Translations under genes and position numbers: made by a program | Shown: positions 25,668 to 34,409 of the stretch, piece by piece | Layout of the letters: every line of letters starts with the position of its first letter | How positions within the stretch are numbered: the stretch's first letter is position 1 | Notes under the pieces: generated by a model | Told to the model about the DNA's origin: nothing | The model's database searches: none | What the model saw: only the letters and a program-made list of their open reading frames with translations | Assembly (NCBI GenBank): GCA_934717745.1 | Contig: CAKUZB010000006.1 | Coordinates: forward strand, 62,001 to 126,000 | Direction of reading: 5' to 3' | DNA: 64,000 nt | DNA from: an uncultured Candidatus Melainabacteria bacterium | GTDB taxonomy: Bacteria > Cyanobacteriota > Vampirovibrionia > Gastranaerophilales > Gastranaerophilaceae

Positions 25668-27626
25668 ATGACTAGCATTATTATTAAAAAACCTGTTAAC
25701 ATAGATTTGAAAAACGAAATTGATGAAATTAATCAATTTCTTTCTAAATATGATTTTTGGACAGAATACATGCTTGAGAGCATGAACCATTTTCGTGAAT
25801 CTAAAGCAATTTTAGACGAAACAAACGGCGTTGATTTAACTTATGGAGAAGTTGTTGACAACATAAATACTTTTGCCTCTGCACTTCAAGCAAATGGCAT
25901 TCAAAAAGGTGATTTTGTCGCTCTGTTCTCTGAAAACAACGGACTTCATTTCATTTGCCATCATGGAATAATGAAAGCAGGTGCTTGCTCTGTGCTTAGA
26001 GGAACTTCTGCACCGAGCGAAGAATTAGAATTCATTCTAAACCATTCTGACTCAAAAGCACTTGTAATATCTGATTACAAATCACTTGAAAAATTGACTG
26101 AAATTATTAACAAAAACAATAATTTGAATTTTATTGTCGTTCTTTTTGAAAAAGGACAAAGACCTGAAAACATTAACAAACCTATTTATCCTATCAAAAT
26201 GTTCCTTGAATTTGGTAAAAACAGAACATTTATTCAACAAAACCTAAAAAAAGACGATAATGCTTTAATGATGTATACCTCAGGAACTACCGGATTTCCT
26301 AAAGGTGTTATGCTTTCTCATAAAAACCTTTTATCACAAGTATTACCTATTCAAGAAGCACTTAATTTAAAACAAGGAGAAAATTCTTTACAAGTTCTTC
26401 CAATTTGGCATGCTTATGAAATGACAACTCAATCAGTTTTCTTTTCAAAAGGGCTTTATTTGCACTTTACAACATTATCAAAATTAAAAGATGATTTAAA
26501 AAAATATGATATTGACATTTTTACATCAGTTCCAAGAGTTTGGGAAGCAATTAGACTTGGCATTTATCAAAATTTGAAGAAAAACTCAAAATTCGGATAT
26601 TATTTGTTTGATTTTGCAATCAAAACAAGCATTTCTTATCAAATTCACAAAATGTATAGCGAACGAAGAATTACAAATAACCAAAAAGGATATAATATCT
26701 TCCATAACACATACCACAAGGTTGTAAGGTCTTTCATCAAACCTTTGCATGTATTTTTCAGAGAAACTTTATATAAAAAACTTAAAGATGCGGTCGGATT
26801 AAATTTCCGTGCATCAATTTCCGGCGGAGGTTCGCTTTCATTAAAAGATGAATTATTCTATGATGCTATGGGCATTAACTTAAGAATTGGTTATGGCTTA
26901 ACAGAAACATCTCCTGTATTAACTGTTCGCCACATAAATGATAAAAACTATTTAGGCTCAGTTGGAAAACCTGTTTTAGGAACAGAAATCAAAATTGTTG
27001 ACCCAAATGGTGGTTATGAACTTGGTGCTTTCCAAAAAGGTGTTGTTTTAGTTCGTGGACCTCAAATTATGAAAGGTTACTACAAAGACGAAGAAGCAAC
27101 TAAAAAAGTTATTGATAACGAAGGTTGGTTCAACACAGGTGATTTAGGCTGGTTAACTTATGATAACCACCTTGTTTTAGTTGGCAGAATGAAAGAAACA
27201 ATTGTACTTTCAAACGGTGAAAATATTGAACCAGTACCGATTGAAGAAGCATGTTTGCAAAGTAGTTATATTGAGCAAATTGTTCTTGTAGGTCAAGATG
27301 AACCAAGTGTTGGGGCTTTAATTGTACCATCACACGATGCTTTAGAAAAATGCGGACTTGCAGCAAAAGATTTAAATAAAGGTACTAATTTGGCTATTAA
27401 AAACCCTAATTTGAAAGAATTAATCAAAAAAGAAATTGATAATTACATCAAAACTAAACCAAATTTAAAACCTTTCGAAAAAATTAAAAACTTCGAAATC
27501 TTAAATGACGGATTTAATCAAGAAAACGGTTTATTAAGTCAAACCGGTAAATTAAAACGTAATAAAATCTTTGATAAATATCAAGATTTTATTGACAAAA
27601 TGTTCAAAGATACTAAAAAGAAATAA
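25668..27626 (+). CDS. Long-chain acyl-CoA synthetase (AMP-forming)
   Basis: 652 aa. ANL-superfamily enzyme activating fatty acids to acyl-AMP and then acyl-CoA (or acyl-ACP). Motifs: P-loop-like MYTSGTTGFPKGV near residue 202, LPIWHAYE, the gate region YGLTETSPV near 408, GWFNTGDLGW near 486, KETIVLSNGENIEP and the C-terminal catalytic-lysine region SQTGKLKRNKI near 630. Length and N-terminal YGEV segment fit the long-chain FadD/AAE15 branch used in Cyanobacteria. AAGGAG ribosome-binding site; own strong terminator downstream. Confidence 0.94.
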   Translation: MTSIIIKKPVNIDLKNEIDEINQFLSKYDFWTEYMLESMNHFRESKAILDETNGVDLTYGEVVDNINTFASALQANGIQKGDFVALFSENNGLHFICHHGIMKAGACSVLRGTSAPSEELEFILNHSDSKALVISDYKSLEKLTEIINKNNNLNFIVVLFEKGQRPENINKPIYPIKMFLEFGKNRTFIQQNLKKDDNALMMYTSGTTGFPKGVMLSHKNLLSQVLPIQEALNLKQGENSLQVLPIWHAYEMTTQSVFFSKGLYLHFTTLSKLKDDLKKYDIDIFTSVPRVWEAIRLGIYQNLKKNSKFGYYLFDFAIKTSISYQIHKMYSERRITNNQKGYNIFHNTYHKVVRSFIKPLHVFFRETLYKKLKDAVGLNFRASISGGGSLSLKDELFYDAMGINLRIGYGLTETSPVLTVRHINDKNYLGSVGKPVLGTEIKIVDPNGGYELGAFQKGVVLVRGPQIMKGYYKDEEATKKVIDNEGWFNTGDLGWLTYDNHLVLVGRMKETIVLSNGENIEPVPIEEACLQSSYIEQIVLVGQDEPSVGALIVPSHDALEKCGLAAKDLNKGTNLAIKNPNLKELIKKEIDNYIKTKPNLKPFEKIKNFEILNDGFNQENGLLSQTGKLKRNKIFDKYQDFIDKMFKDTKKK

Positions 27627-27632
27627 AAAAAC

Positions 27633-27665
27633 AGTACCGCCAAAAGTTAAACTTTTGGCGGTACT
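27633..27665 (+). terminator. Strong hairpin terminator of the acyl-CoA synthetase gene
   Basis: Perfect 15-bp stem (AGTACCGCCAAAAGT and its complement) with a TAA loop, 7 bp after the stop codon. A short T run follows after a few bases. Confidence 0.8.
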
Positions 27666-27745
27666 ACTTTATAATATTTTGGTATTATTCAAAAACAACA
27701 GATAATAAAATCCTTCAAAAATATTTTGCGGACAACACCACTTTT

Positions 27746-28198
27746 TTAGGCTTCCTCATCAGTTGTTTTTAAAGGAGGATTCATAATATTATTGTCATAA
27801 ACTGGAGTAAAGTGCTTAATTGCCGGTAGCGGTGGTACTTTACCTGTTGATACAAAATCTTTATCAACACAACCATTATCGTCGCAAACACCTATGAAAT
27901 TACTTATTTGATTATAATAATATATTTTTCCACTTCGTTCTATACTTTTTCCGACCAATTGTCCGACTTTATTATAGAAAAAAGTTTGATTGTCTATTTT
28001 TTTATCTCTTGCAATCATTTTTCCGTATTTATCATAATAAAAAACTTCATTTCTTTGAGTAACTGAAGTATATTCAGGTTCTACTAATGTTGTATTTACA
28101 TTATTTTTTTGTATCAAATCCGTATTTTCTTGTACAGTTTGTGCAAAAACTATTGTTCCTGCAATAAAAATCACTAAAAAATATAATATTTTTTTCAT
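27746..28198 (-). CDS. Small secreted protein with YD-like repeats
   Basis: 150 aa, unknown function. N-terminal Sec signal (KKILYFLVIFIAGTIVFAQ, cleavage after about residue 19). The middle has three copies of an aromatic motif about 20 residues apart: FYYDKYGKMIARDKK, FFYNKVGQLVGKS and YYYNQISNFIGVC, which resemble the strands of YD/MORN-type repeats. Two cysteines close together (CDDNGC) may form a disulfide. Proline-rich tail. GAGGAAA ribosome-binding site. Confidence 0.6.
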   Translation of the reverse strand: MKKILYFLVIFIAGTIVFAQTVQENTDLIQKNNVNTTLVEPEYTSVTQRNEVFYYDKYGKMIARDKKIDNQTFFYNKVGQLVGKSIERSGKIYYYNQISNFIGVCDDNGCVDKDFVSTGKVPPLPAIKHFTPVYDNNIMNPPLKTTDEEA

Positions 28199-28284
28199 AA
28201 AACTTTTCCTCTATACCTTGTATAATACCATATAGAGAAGTTTTAAAGAACTTTAAAATAAATATTTCAATAATTTAGAGTATT

Positions 28285-28677
28285 TTATATGTTCAAAACA
28301 TAAATTTTTAAGTTTAAATAAAGTGCAAAACTTGTCCATAAAAAATATGGAATAAGTAGATAAGCCGAAAGTTTACTGATTTTATAAAATTCAATTATTG
28401 TAAAAATAATAAATAGCCACATTATCCCGATAATAATCAATGCACCTTGAATATCTTTCATGGTAAAAAATATCGTTGACCAAATAAAATTTAAAAATAA
28501 TTGCATTGCAAAAAAAATCATTGCTAAAGATTTTTTAACATGACTTTTTGCCCTAAAAACTATCCAAAATGATGAAAAAATCATTAAATAAATAATTATC
28601 CAGACAGGTGCAAATAACCAATCCGGAGGTAAAAATTCAGGCAAATTCAAAGAATGATACCAATCTAAATTTTGCAT
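28285..28677 (-). CDS. TspO/MBR-family membrane protein lacking the first helix
   Basis: 130 aa from the ATG at 28675-28677. TspO (tryptophan-rich sensory protein) binds porphyrins and cholesterol-like ligands. The signature WYHSLNLPEFLPPDWLFAPV with the W-x-P region is present, followed by helices with FLNFIWSTIFF and the final LLIPYFLWTSFALYLNLKI typical of TM5. Known members are about 150-160 aa and begin with another membrane helix; here an in-frame stop lies just upstream, so TM1 is absent. It is downstream of engB on the same strand. Confidence 0.8.
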   Translation of the reverse strand: MQNLDWYHSLNLPEFLPPDWLFAPVWIIIYLMIFSSFWIVFRAKSHVKKSLAMIFFAMQLFLNFIWSTIFFTMKDIQGALIIIGIMWLFIIFTIIEFYKISKLSAYLLIPYFLWTSFALYLNLKIYVLNI

Positions 28678-28716
28678 AGTGTCATTCTTAAGCAAATTTT
28701 AAAAAATATCATTCTG

Positions 28717-29340
28717 CTACTCGGCTATTTCATCAACACAATCATATTCAATTGGGTTTTTAAATTCTTTTGACAAATCTAAAAGATGAGCAAAAATATC
28801 ATCACAATATTTTCTATCAATTGCACTAAACGGCAGAACAGTACCACCAAACTCCTTTTTAACCTTTGAAATTACATTTAAAACTTTGTTTTTAGGTACA
28901 TAATCCATTTTAGTAATTACTGTAAAAATAGGTAAATTGTATGCTTCAACCCATTCTCTCATTTGCAAATCATTTTTTTGTAAATCATGACGACCGTCGA
29001 CAAGTTGAACTAAAGAACAAATTTGCTCTCGTTTCAATAAATATTCTTCCAGATAACGTTGCCACTTTGCTTGAGCCTCTTTTGATACTTTTGCATAGCC
29101 ATACCCCGGTAAATCAGCAATCATAAATTTTTCAGAAAAATTAAAAAAGTTTATTAACCTTGTTTTTCCGGGAGTATTTGACGTTTTTGCTAATTTTTTA
29201 TTATTGCTTAAGCAATTAATGAACGAAGATTTACCGACATTTGAACGTCCTAAAAGCGGAAATTCAGGTAATGTAAAATTCGGACATTGACTTAATTTTT
29301 CAGCACTTATTATAAATTTGGCGTTAATTTGTTTTGACAT
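28717..29340 (-). CDS. engB: Ribosome-biogenesis GTPase EngB (YsxC)
   Basis: 207 aa. Essential small GTPase for 50S assembly. G1 LLGRSNVGKSSFIN, G2 NTPGKTRLIN, G3 DLPGYG, G4 TKMD and G5 FSA are all present with the family's characteristic order, and the length is normal. Its 5' end overlaps the 3' end of the TPR gene by 31 bp, and no clear Shine-Dalgarno is seen, so its translation may depend on ribosomes finishing the TPR gene. Confidence 0.96.
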   Translation of the reverse strand: MSKQINAKFIISAEKLSQCPNFTLPEFPLLGRSNVGKSSFINCLSNNKKLAKTSNTPGKTRLINFFNFSEKFMIADLPGYGYAKVSKEAQAKWQRYLEEYLLKREQICSLVQLVDGRHDLQKNDLQMREWVEAYNLPIFTVITKMDYVPKNKVLNVISKVKKEFGGTVLPFSAIDRKYCDDIFAHLLDLSKEFKNPIEYDCVDEIAE

Positions 29341-31214
29341 TTTTTAAACTTTTTATCTTCCGATTTCATATACTTTTTGTTTATATTATTCACTTTTCTT
29401 TCTAATCTTGCAATTTTTTTATTAAATTTTGCAACTTTTCGAGGTTTTTGTTCTAAACCTGCAACAATTTTGTACGCACTAATCGCATCTTCATAATGTT
29501 TTTGCTTTTCACATAACTTTGCACTTAACATTGCGGCTTCATAGTTTGTTGGGTTAAATTCAAGCGATTTTTGAGCATATTCTCTTGCAAAAACCTTATT
29601 TTTGTTTTGCTTATTGAAAAATTCTGCGTCTTTATATAAAGATTTCGATTGATTTTCCATTGTCATTATATAATTCAAATTGTGCATTGCTTCTTCATTT
29701 GTTGGGTCATCAATCAAAACTTTTCTCAAAATATTTTTTGCACTTGGATAGAATTTATCGTATGTCAAAATTTCTGCAACAAACAAATAATCTTCCGGAG
29801 ATTGAGCAAAAACAACCGCATTTTCAAAAGAATCTTTTGCTTCTTGGTATTTATTCATTGCAAAATAAGCATCACCCTTTGCTAATAAGTCATTCAAACC
29901 TTTTACAGGTGCATCAGTAATTTTTTGCAAAGTTTCAGTAGTATCTTTTTGTTTATTCATCAATTTAGCAAGTTTTAATTTTGCCAAATATAATTGCATA
30001 TCGTTTGGATTTGCTTGCAATGCTCTTTCAATATTTGAATAAGCATTTTCGACATCTTTATCACGTCCAATTAAACTTTGACCGGCAGAAACTTTTGCTT
30101 GAGCAAAATAAGCATTTGCCATACCACGCAAAGCATCTGCATTATAACCTTCAACACCAACAAGAGATGAATAATATTTTAATGCTTCGTTATTATCACC
30201 CTTCATAAGTGCTAAATCACCAATGTATAATTTTGCTTGATTTAACGATGGATTAACAGAAAGAGCAGATTTCAAATTAGAAATTGCAAGTTCATTGTCA
30301 AATCTTTTTTCATATACCATAGCCAAATTCATATATGGCTTAGTATTTTCAGGTTTAATTGAAATTGCTTTTTTAAATGCTTCAATTGCGGCTGTTTCAT
30401 TTCCTTGTTTTTTAAGAATTTCACCCTTTAAATTATAAGCCACTGATGAATTAGGTTTTAGACGTAAAGAATGGTCTAAAGCATCTAAACCTTTTGAATA
30501 CATTGACCTTTTATCATAAATTTGTGCAAGGTGAAAATATGCTGTAGAACTGTTTGGATTTATTGAAATCGCTTTCAAAAATTTCTTTCTTGCTTCATCA
30601 TAATCACCTATCAAATAATCCATTGTTCCTAAATTATCAATTGCTGTTGCATAATTTGGGTCAATCATCAAGGCTTTATTAAAAAATTCTCTTGCTTTTG
30701 GAATGTTTCCTGTGTTAAGAGCAATTACACCCAAAGCATTGTATGCAGGATAATATTTTGAATTTAATTTTAATGCAGAATTAAATTCCTTTATCGCATC
30801 ACTAATCAAAATATCTGAATTATTTCTGTAATCCATATCTGAAGATGCTTGTCTTTTCAAATAAACAATTCCTTGTGCATAATGCAAATTAGCATTTTTT
30901 GGATATTTTGGCAAAAGAGCATTCAACTGAGATTGAGCAACATCTAATTTATTTTGTTTTGCCATAGAAACAGCATATAACGAACGAGCAGTAATATCGT
31001 TCGGATTTTTCGAAATCATATTGTTCAATATTCTATCTGCATCAGCAAATCGGTCGTATTCAAGAAGTTTGTCGACTTGTTGATAATTCATTGAAACTTT
31101 TGCAGTAATCAAAGTTCTTGATTTTTGTTGAACAGGTTTTGCATCACTCGAAAAACCAATAGACATAATACCAACAACTGTTGCTGTGATAAATATTTTT
31201 TTACTTAATCTCAT
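29310..31214 (-). CDS. Exported tetratricopeptide-repeat protein
   Basis: 634 aa. The start (RLSKKIFITATVVGIMSIGFSSDA) is a Sec signal peptide or uncleaved anchor. The rest is built of about 14 TPR units; clear ones carry the pattern Y-x-x-A...G-x-x-x-x-A...F-x-x-A...P (for example YPAYNALGVIALNTGNIPKA and FKKAISIKPENTKPYMNLA). TPR solenoids are protein-binding scaffolds, so it is probably a periplasmic or envelope assembly factor. GAGGA ribosome-binding site. It heads a TPR-engB-tspO run and is divergent from the xerD-like gene. Confidence 0.85.
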   Translation of the reverse strand: MRLSKKIFITATVVGIMSIGFSSDAKPVQQKSRTLITAKVSMNYQQVDKLLEYDRFADADRILNNMISKNPNDITARSLYAVSMAKQNKLDVAQSQLNALLPKYPKNANLHYAQGIVYLKRQASSDMDYRNNSDILISDAIKEFNSALKLNSKYYPAYNALGVIALNTGNIPKAREFFNKALMIDPNYATAIDNLGTMDYLIGDYDEARKKFLKAISINPNSSTAYFHLAQIYDKRSMYSKGLDALDHSLRLKPNSSVAYNLKGEILKKQGNETAAIEAFKKAISIKPENTKPYMNLAMVYEKRFDNELAISNLKSALSVNPSLNQAKLYIGDLALMKGDNNEALKYYSSLVGVEGYNADALRGMANAYFAQAKVSAGQSLIGRDKDVENAYSNIERALQANPNDMQLYLAKLKLAKLMNKQKDTTETLQKITDAPVKGLNDLLAKGDAYFAMNKYQEAKDSFENAVVFAQSPEDYLFVAEILTYDKFYPSAKNILRKVLIDDPTNEEAMHNLNYIMTMENQSKSLYKDAEFFNKQNKNKVFAREYAQKSLEFNPTNYEAAMLSAKLCEKQKHYEDAISAYKIVAGLEQKPRKVAKFNKKIARLERKVNNINKKYMKSEDKKFKKCQNKLTPNL

Positions 31215-31308
31215 TTTTTATCCTCAGTTTTGTAAATTATTTATAATTTATTCAAAAATATTGTATAATACGACTAATAAAAAAAAATCGTGCGTAAGTA
31301 GGAATATT

Positions 31309-32223
31309 ATGGGGTTAAATAAAGACTCAAAAACTTATTTAGAAGATTTTAAGACTTATCTTCTGATTGAAAAAAACTTTTCTAAACATACGGCAAAAGC
31401 ATATTATTCAGACGTAATAAGTTATTTGCTATGGTTAGAAAACGAATCTTGCTTGAATGTCAATTTTCAAAAAGTAAAAGAATATATTTATTTTATTCAA
31501 AAATTCGAATACAAAAAAACAACTTTAGCACGAAAAATTGCCTCAATCCGTACATTTTATAAATATTTATACAGAGAAAGACTTGTCGACACAAATCCGA
31601 CAACAAATTTATCTGCACCAAAACGACCAAAATCTTTGCCCAAATTTTTGACAACAGAAGAAATCGAGAAGATTTTATCAGGAATAAAAATTGAAACTCC
31701 TGCGGGATATAGAAATCGAGCAATTTTAGAACTTTTATGGGCAACAGGAATGCGTGTTTCAGAATTAAGCGGATTAAATTTTGGAGATTTAAATCTTGAA
31801 AATAATGAAATTACCGTTTTTGGTAAAGGTGCAAAAGAAAGAATTGTTCTTGTTTCAGACAGAGCAAAAAATTATCTGCAAAGATACATAGATACTGCTC
31901 GTCCATTAATCGCAAAAGGATTTGATATAGGCGAAATTACTGATAAATCTCCCGTTTTTATTAACAAAACAGGATTTAGACTTCAAAATAAAACAATCAG
32001 AAATGTTATAAACGAAGTCGTTGAAAATATTGAACTTCCAAAACACGTTACACCGCACATGTTTAGACACAGTTTTGCAACAAGATTAATCGAAAATGGT
32101 GCAGATTTAAGAATTGTTCAAGAACTTCTGGGTCATGCCAGCATTTCAAACACTCAAATATATACTCACGTTTCAACAAAACACTTGCAAGATGTATTTG
32201 AACATGCTCACCCAAGAGCATAA
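31309..32223 (+). CDS. XerC/XerD-type tyrosine recombinase
   Basis: 304 aa from the ATG at 31309 (TAGGA upstream); an in-frame extension to 31186 has no similarity to the family. The N-terminal SAM-like core-binding domain (YLEDFKTYLLIEKNFSKHTA) is followed by the catalytic domain with LLWATGMRVSEL (Arg), FGKGAKERIV (Lys), HMFRHSFATRL (His-x-x-Arg), LLGHASISNTQIYTHVS (His and nucleophilic Tyr). Length and motif spacing are those of chromosome-dimer resolvases acting at dif; no integrated element surrounds it, which also supports the housekeeping role. Confidence 0.9.
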   Translation: MGLNKDSKTYLEDFKTYLLIEKNFSKHTAKAYYSDVISYLLWLENESCLNVNFQKVKEYIYFIQKFEYKKTTLARKIASIRTFYKYLYRERLVDTNPTTNLSAPKRPKSLPKFLTTEEIEKILSGIKIETPAGYRNRAILELLWATGMRVSELSGLNFGDLNLENNEITVFGKGAKERIVLVSDRAKNYLQRYIDTARPLIAKGFDIGEITDKSPVFINKTGFRLQNKTIRNVINEVVENIELPKHVTPHMFRHSFATRLIENGADLRIVQELLGHASISNTQIYTHVSTKHLQDVFEHAHPRA

Positions 32224-32481
32224 TTGTTTAAAATACAATTATTTTGATTATTTTTTGATAAATTTTAGTTAAATTTTACCATTTTTTAATTTTTTCAATT
32301 TTCTAAAACCTTTTTCAGTCATGGTTTTGCAAGGTTTGTAACAAATTGTAAACATATATAAATACATAGTAGCAAAAAAAAATATTACAGGCTTTGTATG
32401 AATGCAAACCGAAGGATTTGCAATTTATACATGTTCAAAATAACATGTTAGTAAAATTGAATAGGAAACAAGGGAAACCTA

Positions 32482-32901
32482 ATGGTAGATAATAGAGCAG
32501 CGGGCTTTTACGGTATCGGCGGTTCATTTAACTTTAAAAGTGGCGACATTTCCGGCACAACAGCAGGAATGGGCGACGACAAAATGGGTCAAGGTAACGA
32601 ATATTCCCGTCAAGATAAAAAAGATGAAGAATCTCTAAAAGAGTCTAAAATTCAATTCACCGACCGAAGTGCTCAACTTCGAGCGACGCTCAACTCTTTA
32701 GCAATGATTAACGTTGCAGGAGTAATTAATACAAAAAAACGTCCTAATCGAATTGATGATGAAAAAGACGAAACCTTTGATGAGCATGAGTTTTATGTAA
32801 AAACTCGAAAAAAACGCAAAGAACTTCTTTTGGAAAATACTTTAGTCGACGATGAAGAACTTGAAAAAGAAGAAGAACAAGAAGGTATTTTAGACGAATA
32901 A
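32482..32901 (+). CDS. Hypothetical acidic protein
   Basis: 139 aa, not recognised. Glycine-rich start (AAGFYGIGGSFNFKSGDI), a possible short helix RSAQLRATLNSLAMINVAG near residues 60-78, and a charged tail (KTRKKRKELLLEN...EELEKEEEQEGILDE). No membrane segment. A 258-bp leader region precedes it with a small ACATGTT/AACATGT hairpin near 32430 but no recognised riboswitch. Context gives no clue. Confidence 0.55.
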   Translation: MVDNRAAGFYGIGGSFNFKSGDISGTTAGMGDDKMGQGNEYSRQDKKDEESLKESKIQFTDRSAQLRATLNSLAMINVAGVINTKKRPNRIDDEKDETFDEHEFYVKTRKKRKELLLENTLVDDEELEKEEEQEGILDE

Positions 32902-32944
32902 TTCCGAATAATCACAGCAGTAGTGATAACATAGATTTAAACTT

Positions 32945-32976
32945 CACCTTAATAGATAGTAATTCGTATTAAGGTG
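32945..32976. terminator. Hairpin between convergent genes
   Basis: 10-bp perfect stem CACCTTAATA/TATTAAGGTG with a 12-nt loop. It overlaps the stop codon of the minus-strand GT39-like gene and lies 44 bp after the plus-strand hypothetical gene. Confidence 0.5.
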
Positions 32977-34409
32977 CTTTGTATTGCACGGGATTCGTAT
33001 CTTATTTTTGAATGTCTATATGCCCATGCAACAATATTATCAATATTTATACTTCGTATATCATAATCATAAGGCATGAATAACCAATAACTTCCTTTTT
33101 TCAAAGAATTTAACATTCTTTGTATTTCAAGTGGATTTTCAGTTTCAGGTTTTAAGTAAATAACTTCATTTTTTAATCCGTAGAAAGAATTGTAATAATA
33201 AAAATCGGCATTTGACGCACCATTCAAAATGATTTTTTCATTTGGTGTAATATCTTGTGCCATTCTATCAAGCATGCTTCTTGCAAAATCGCCTTTATTT
33301 AAACTTTTTAATTGAACAAAATTCCACGCAAAAATTACATGCGGAATTAATATAAACGAAATAAAAATCCAACCCCACACAGGTTTTTTTATATCTGCAA
33401 TTTTTATCAAGTAAATTAAAAATAATGGTATTAAAAATAAAACCATACGTCTTGAAAAAGGATAATAGTGCAACATTGAAGTTACAATTGTACTCGACAA
33501 AGTTAGCATTGATAAAAATACATAGAAAAATTTATTATCTTTTAACAACAAAAATAAGCCGATTATCGCTGTTATCGTAACAATTATAAACGATAAATTC
33601 GGAACATTTATAAAAAAGTAATGCAAATTTTCGTTGTGAAGTCTTACAATATTTGAAAAATCAGAATTTACAAAATGATTATTCCAGTATTTAATCATGC
33701 CGGTAGAGTTTTCATTATAAGCATTTACAATAAAAATATTAAAATACGCAAAAACACTTACTACAATTGGCATTAACAAAGATGTAAACAACGTTGGATT
33801 TTCTTTTTTGAAACTAAGTGTTAAAATTCCTGCAAAAATCACAAATGAACTTGCAAATGAAAACCAAGGCAAAACTGCCAAAATTAAACCATATTTAAAT
33901 ATTTTTCTTAAACAAATTGTCTTAAAATCTATTTTTAAAAATATATAAATTGCAAGCAAAGTACAGAATACATCAACACTATAAGGTTTAAATTCGTAAC
34001 TATAATTAATCAAAACAGGATTTGCTGCAAACAAAAATACACCTGCTAAAACCACCCATTTTGAATTTATTATTCTTTTTGCAACAAGATAAAATAACCA
34101 CATTGATAAAGTTCCACACAAAAACGGTATCGTTCTAAGAACCATGTCGCAACGTAAAACATTATGATAACTTCCGGTGATAAACACCAAAAATTTTGTA
34201 CAAATTAAAAATAAAGGCGGTGCTAATTGTAAAAATCTTAATTTTTCAAAAAGCATTAAATAATCTTTATTTAAAATATTCCACCCTAAGGCACTCTCAT
34301 CAAGCCACAAAGATGGGTTTGTTATATATCCCTTTAAACGAAAAATCAAGCCCAACAACAAGATTATGCCTAAAACTTCATAATAAAAATATTTTTTTAA
34401 AGTATTCAT
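32949..34409 (-). CDS. GT39-like polytopic glycosyltransferase (copy 2)
   Basis: 486 aa, roughly ten to eleven membrane helices. The first loop carries NPSLWLDESALGWN, matching the D-E motif of the ArnT/PMT class of GT-C glycosyltransferases, which use polyprenyl-phosphate sugars and work on the outer face of the inner membrane. Then LAPPLFLICTKFL and RTIPFLCGTLSMWLFYLVA, also typical. The C-terminal 120 residues form a soluble domain. The start codon abuts the stop codon of a paralog, so the two were duplicated in tandem and are co-translated. Sugar and acceptor unknown. Confidence 0.78.
   Translation of the reverse strand: MNTLKKYFYYEVLGIILLLGLIFRLKGYITNPSLWLDESALGWNILNKDYLMLFEKLRFLQLAPPLFLICTKFLVFITGSYHNVLRCDMVLRTIPFLCGTLSMWLFYLVAKRIINSKWVVLAGVFLFAANPVLINYSYEFKPYSVDVFCTLLAIYIFLKIDFKTICLRKIFKYGLILAVLPWFSFASSFVIFAGILTLSFKKENPTLFTSLLMPIVVSVFAYFNIFIVNAYNENSTGMIKYWNNHFVNSDFSNIVRLHNENLHYFFINVPNLSFIIVTITAIIGLFLLLKDNKFFYVFLSMLTLSSTIVTSMLHYYPFSRRMVLFLIPLFLIYLIKIADIKKPVWGWIFISFILIPHVIFAWNFVQLKSLNKGDFARSMLDRMAQDITPNEKIILNGASNADFYYYNSFYGLKNEVIYLKPETENPLEIQRMLNSLKKGSYWLFMPYDYDIRSINIDNIVAWAYRHSKIRYESRAIQSTLIRITIY

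Noticed and set aside
31186..31308. N-terminal extension of the recombinase
   Set aside because: XerD-like proteins start about 10 residues before the YLEDF segment; the ATG at 31309 has a ribosome-binding site and the extension overlaps the divergent TPR gene's start.
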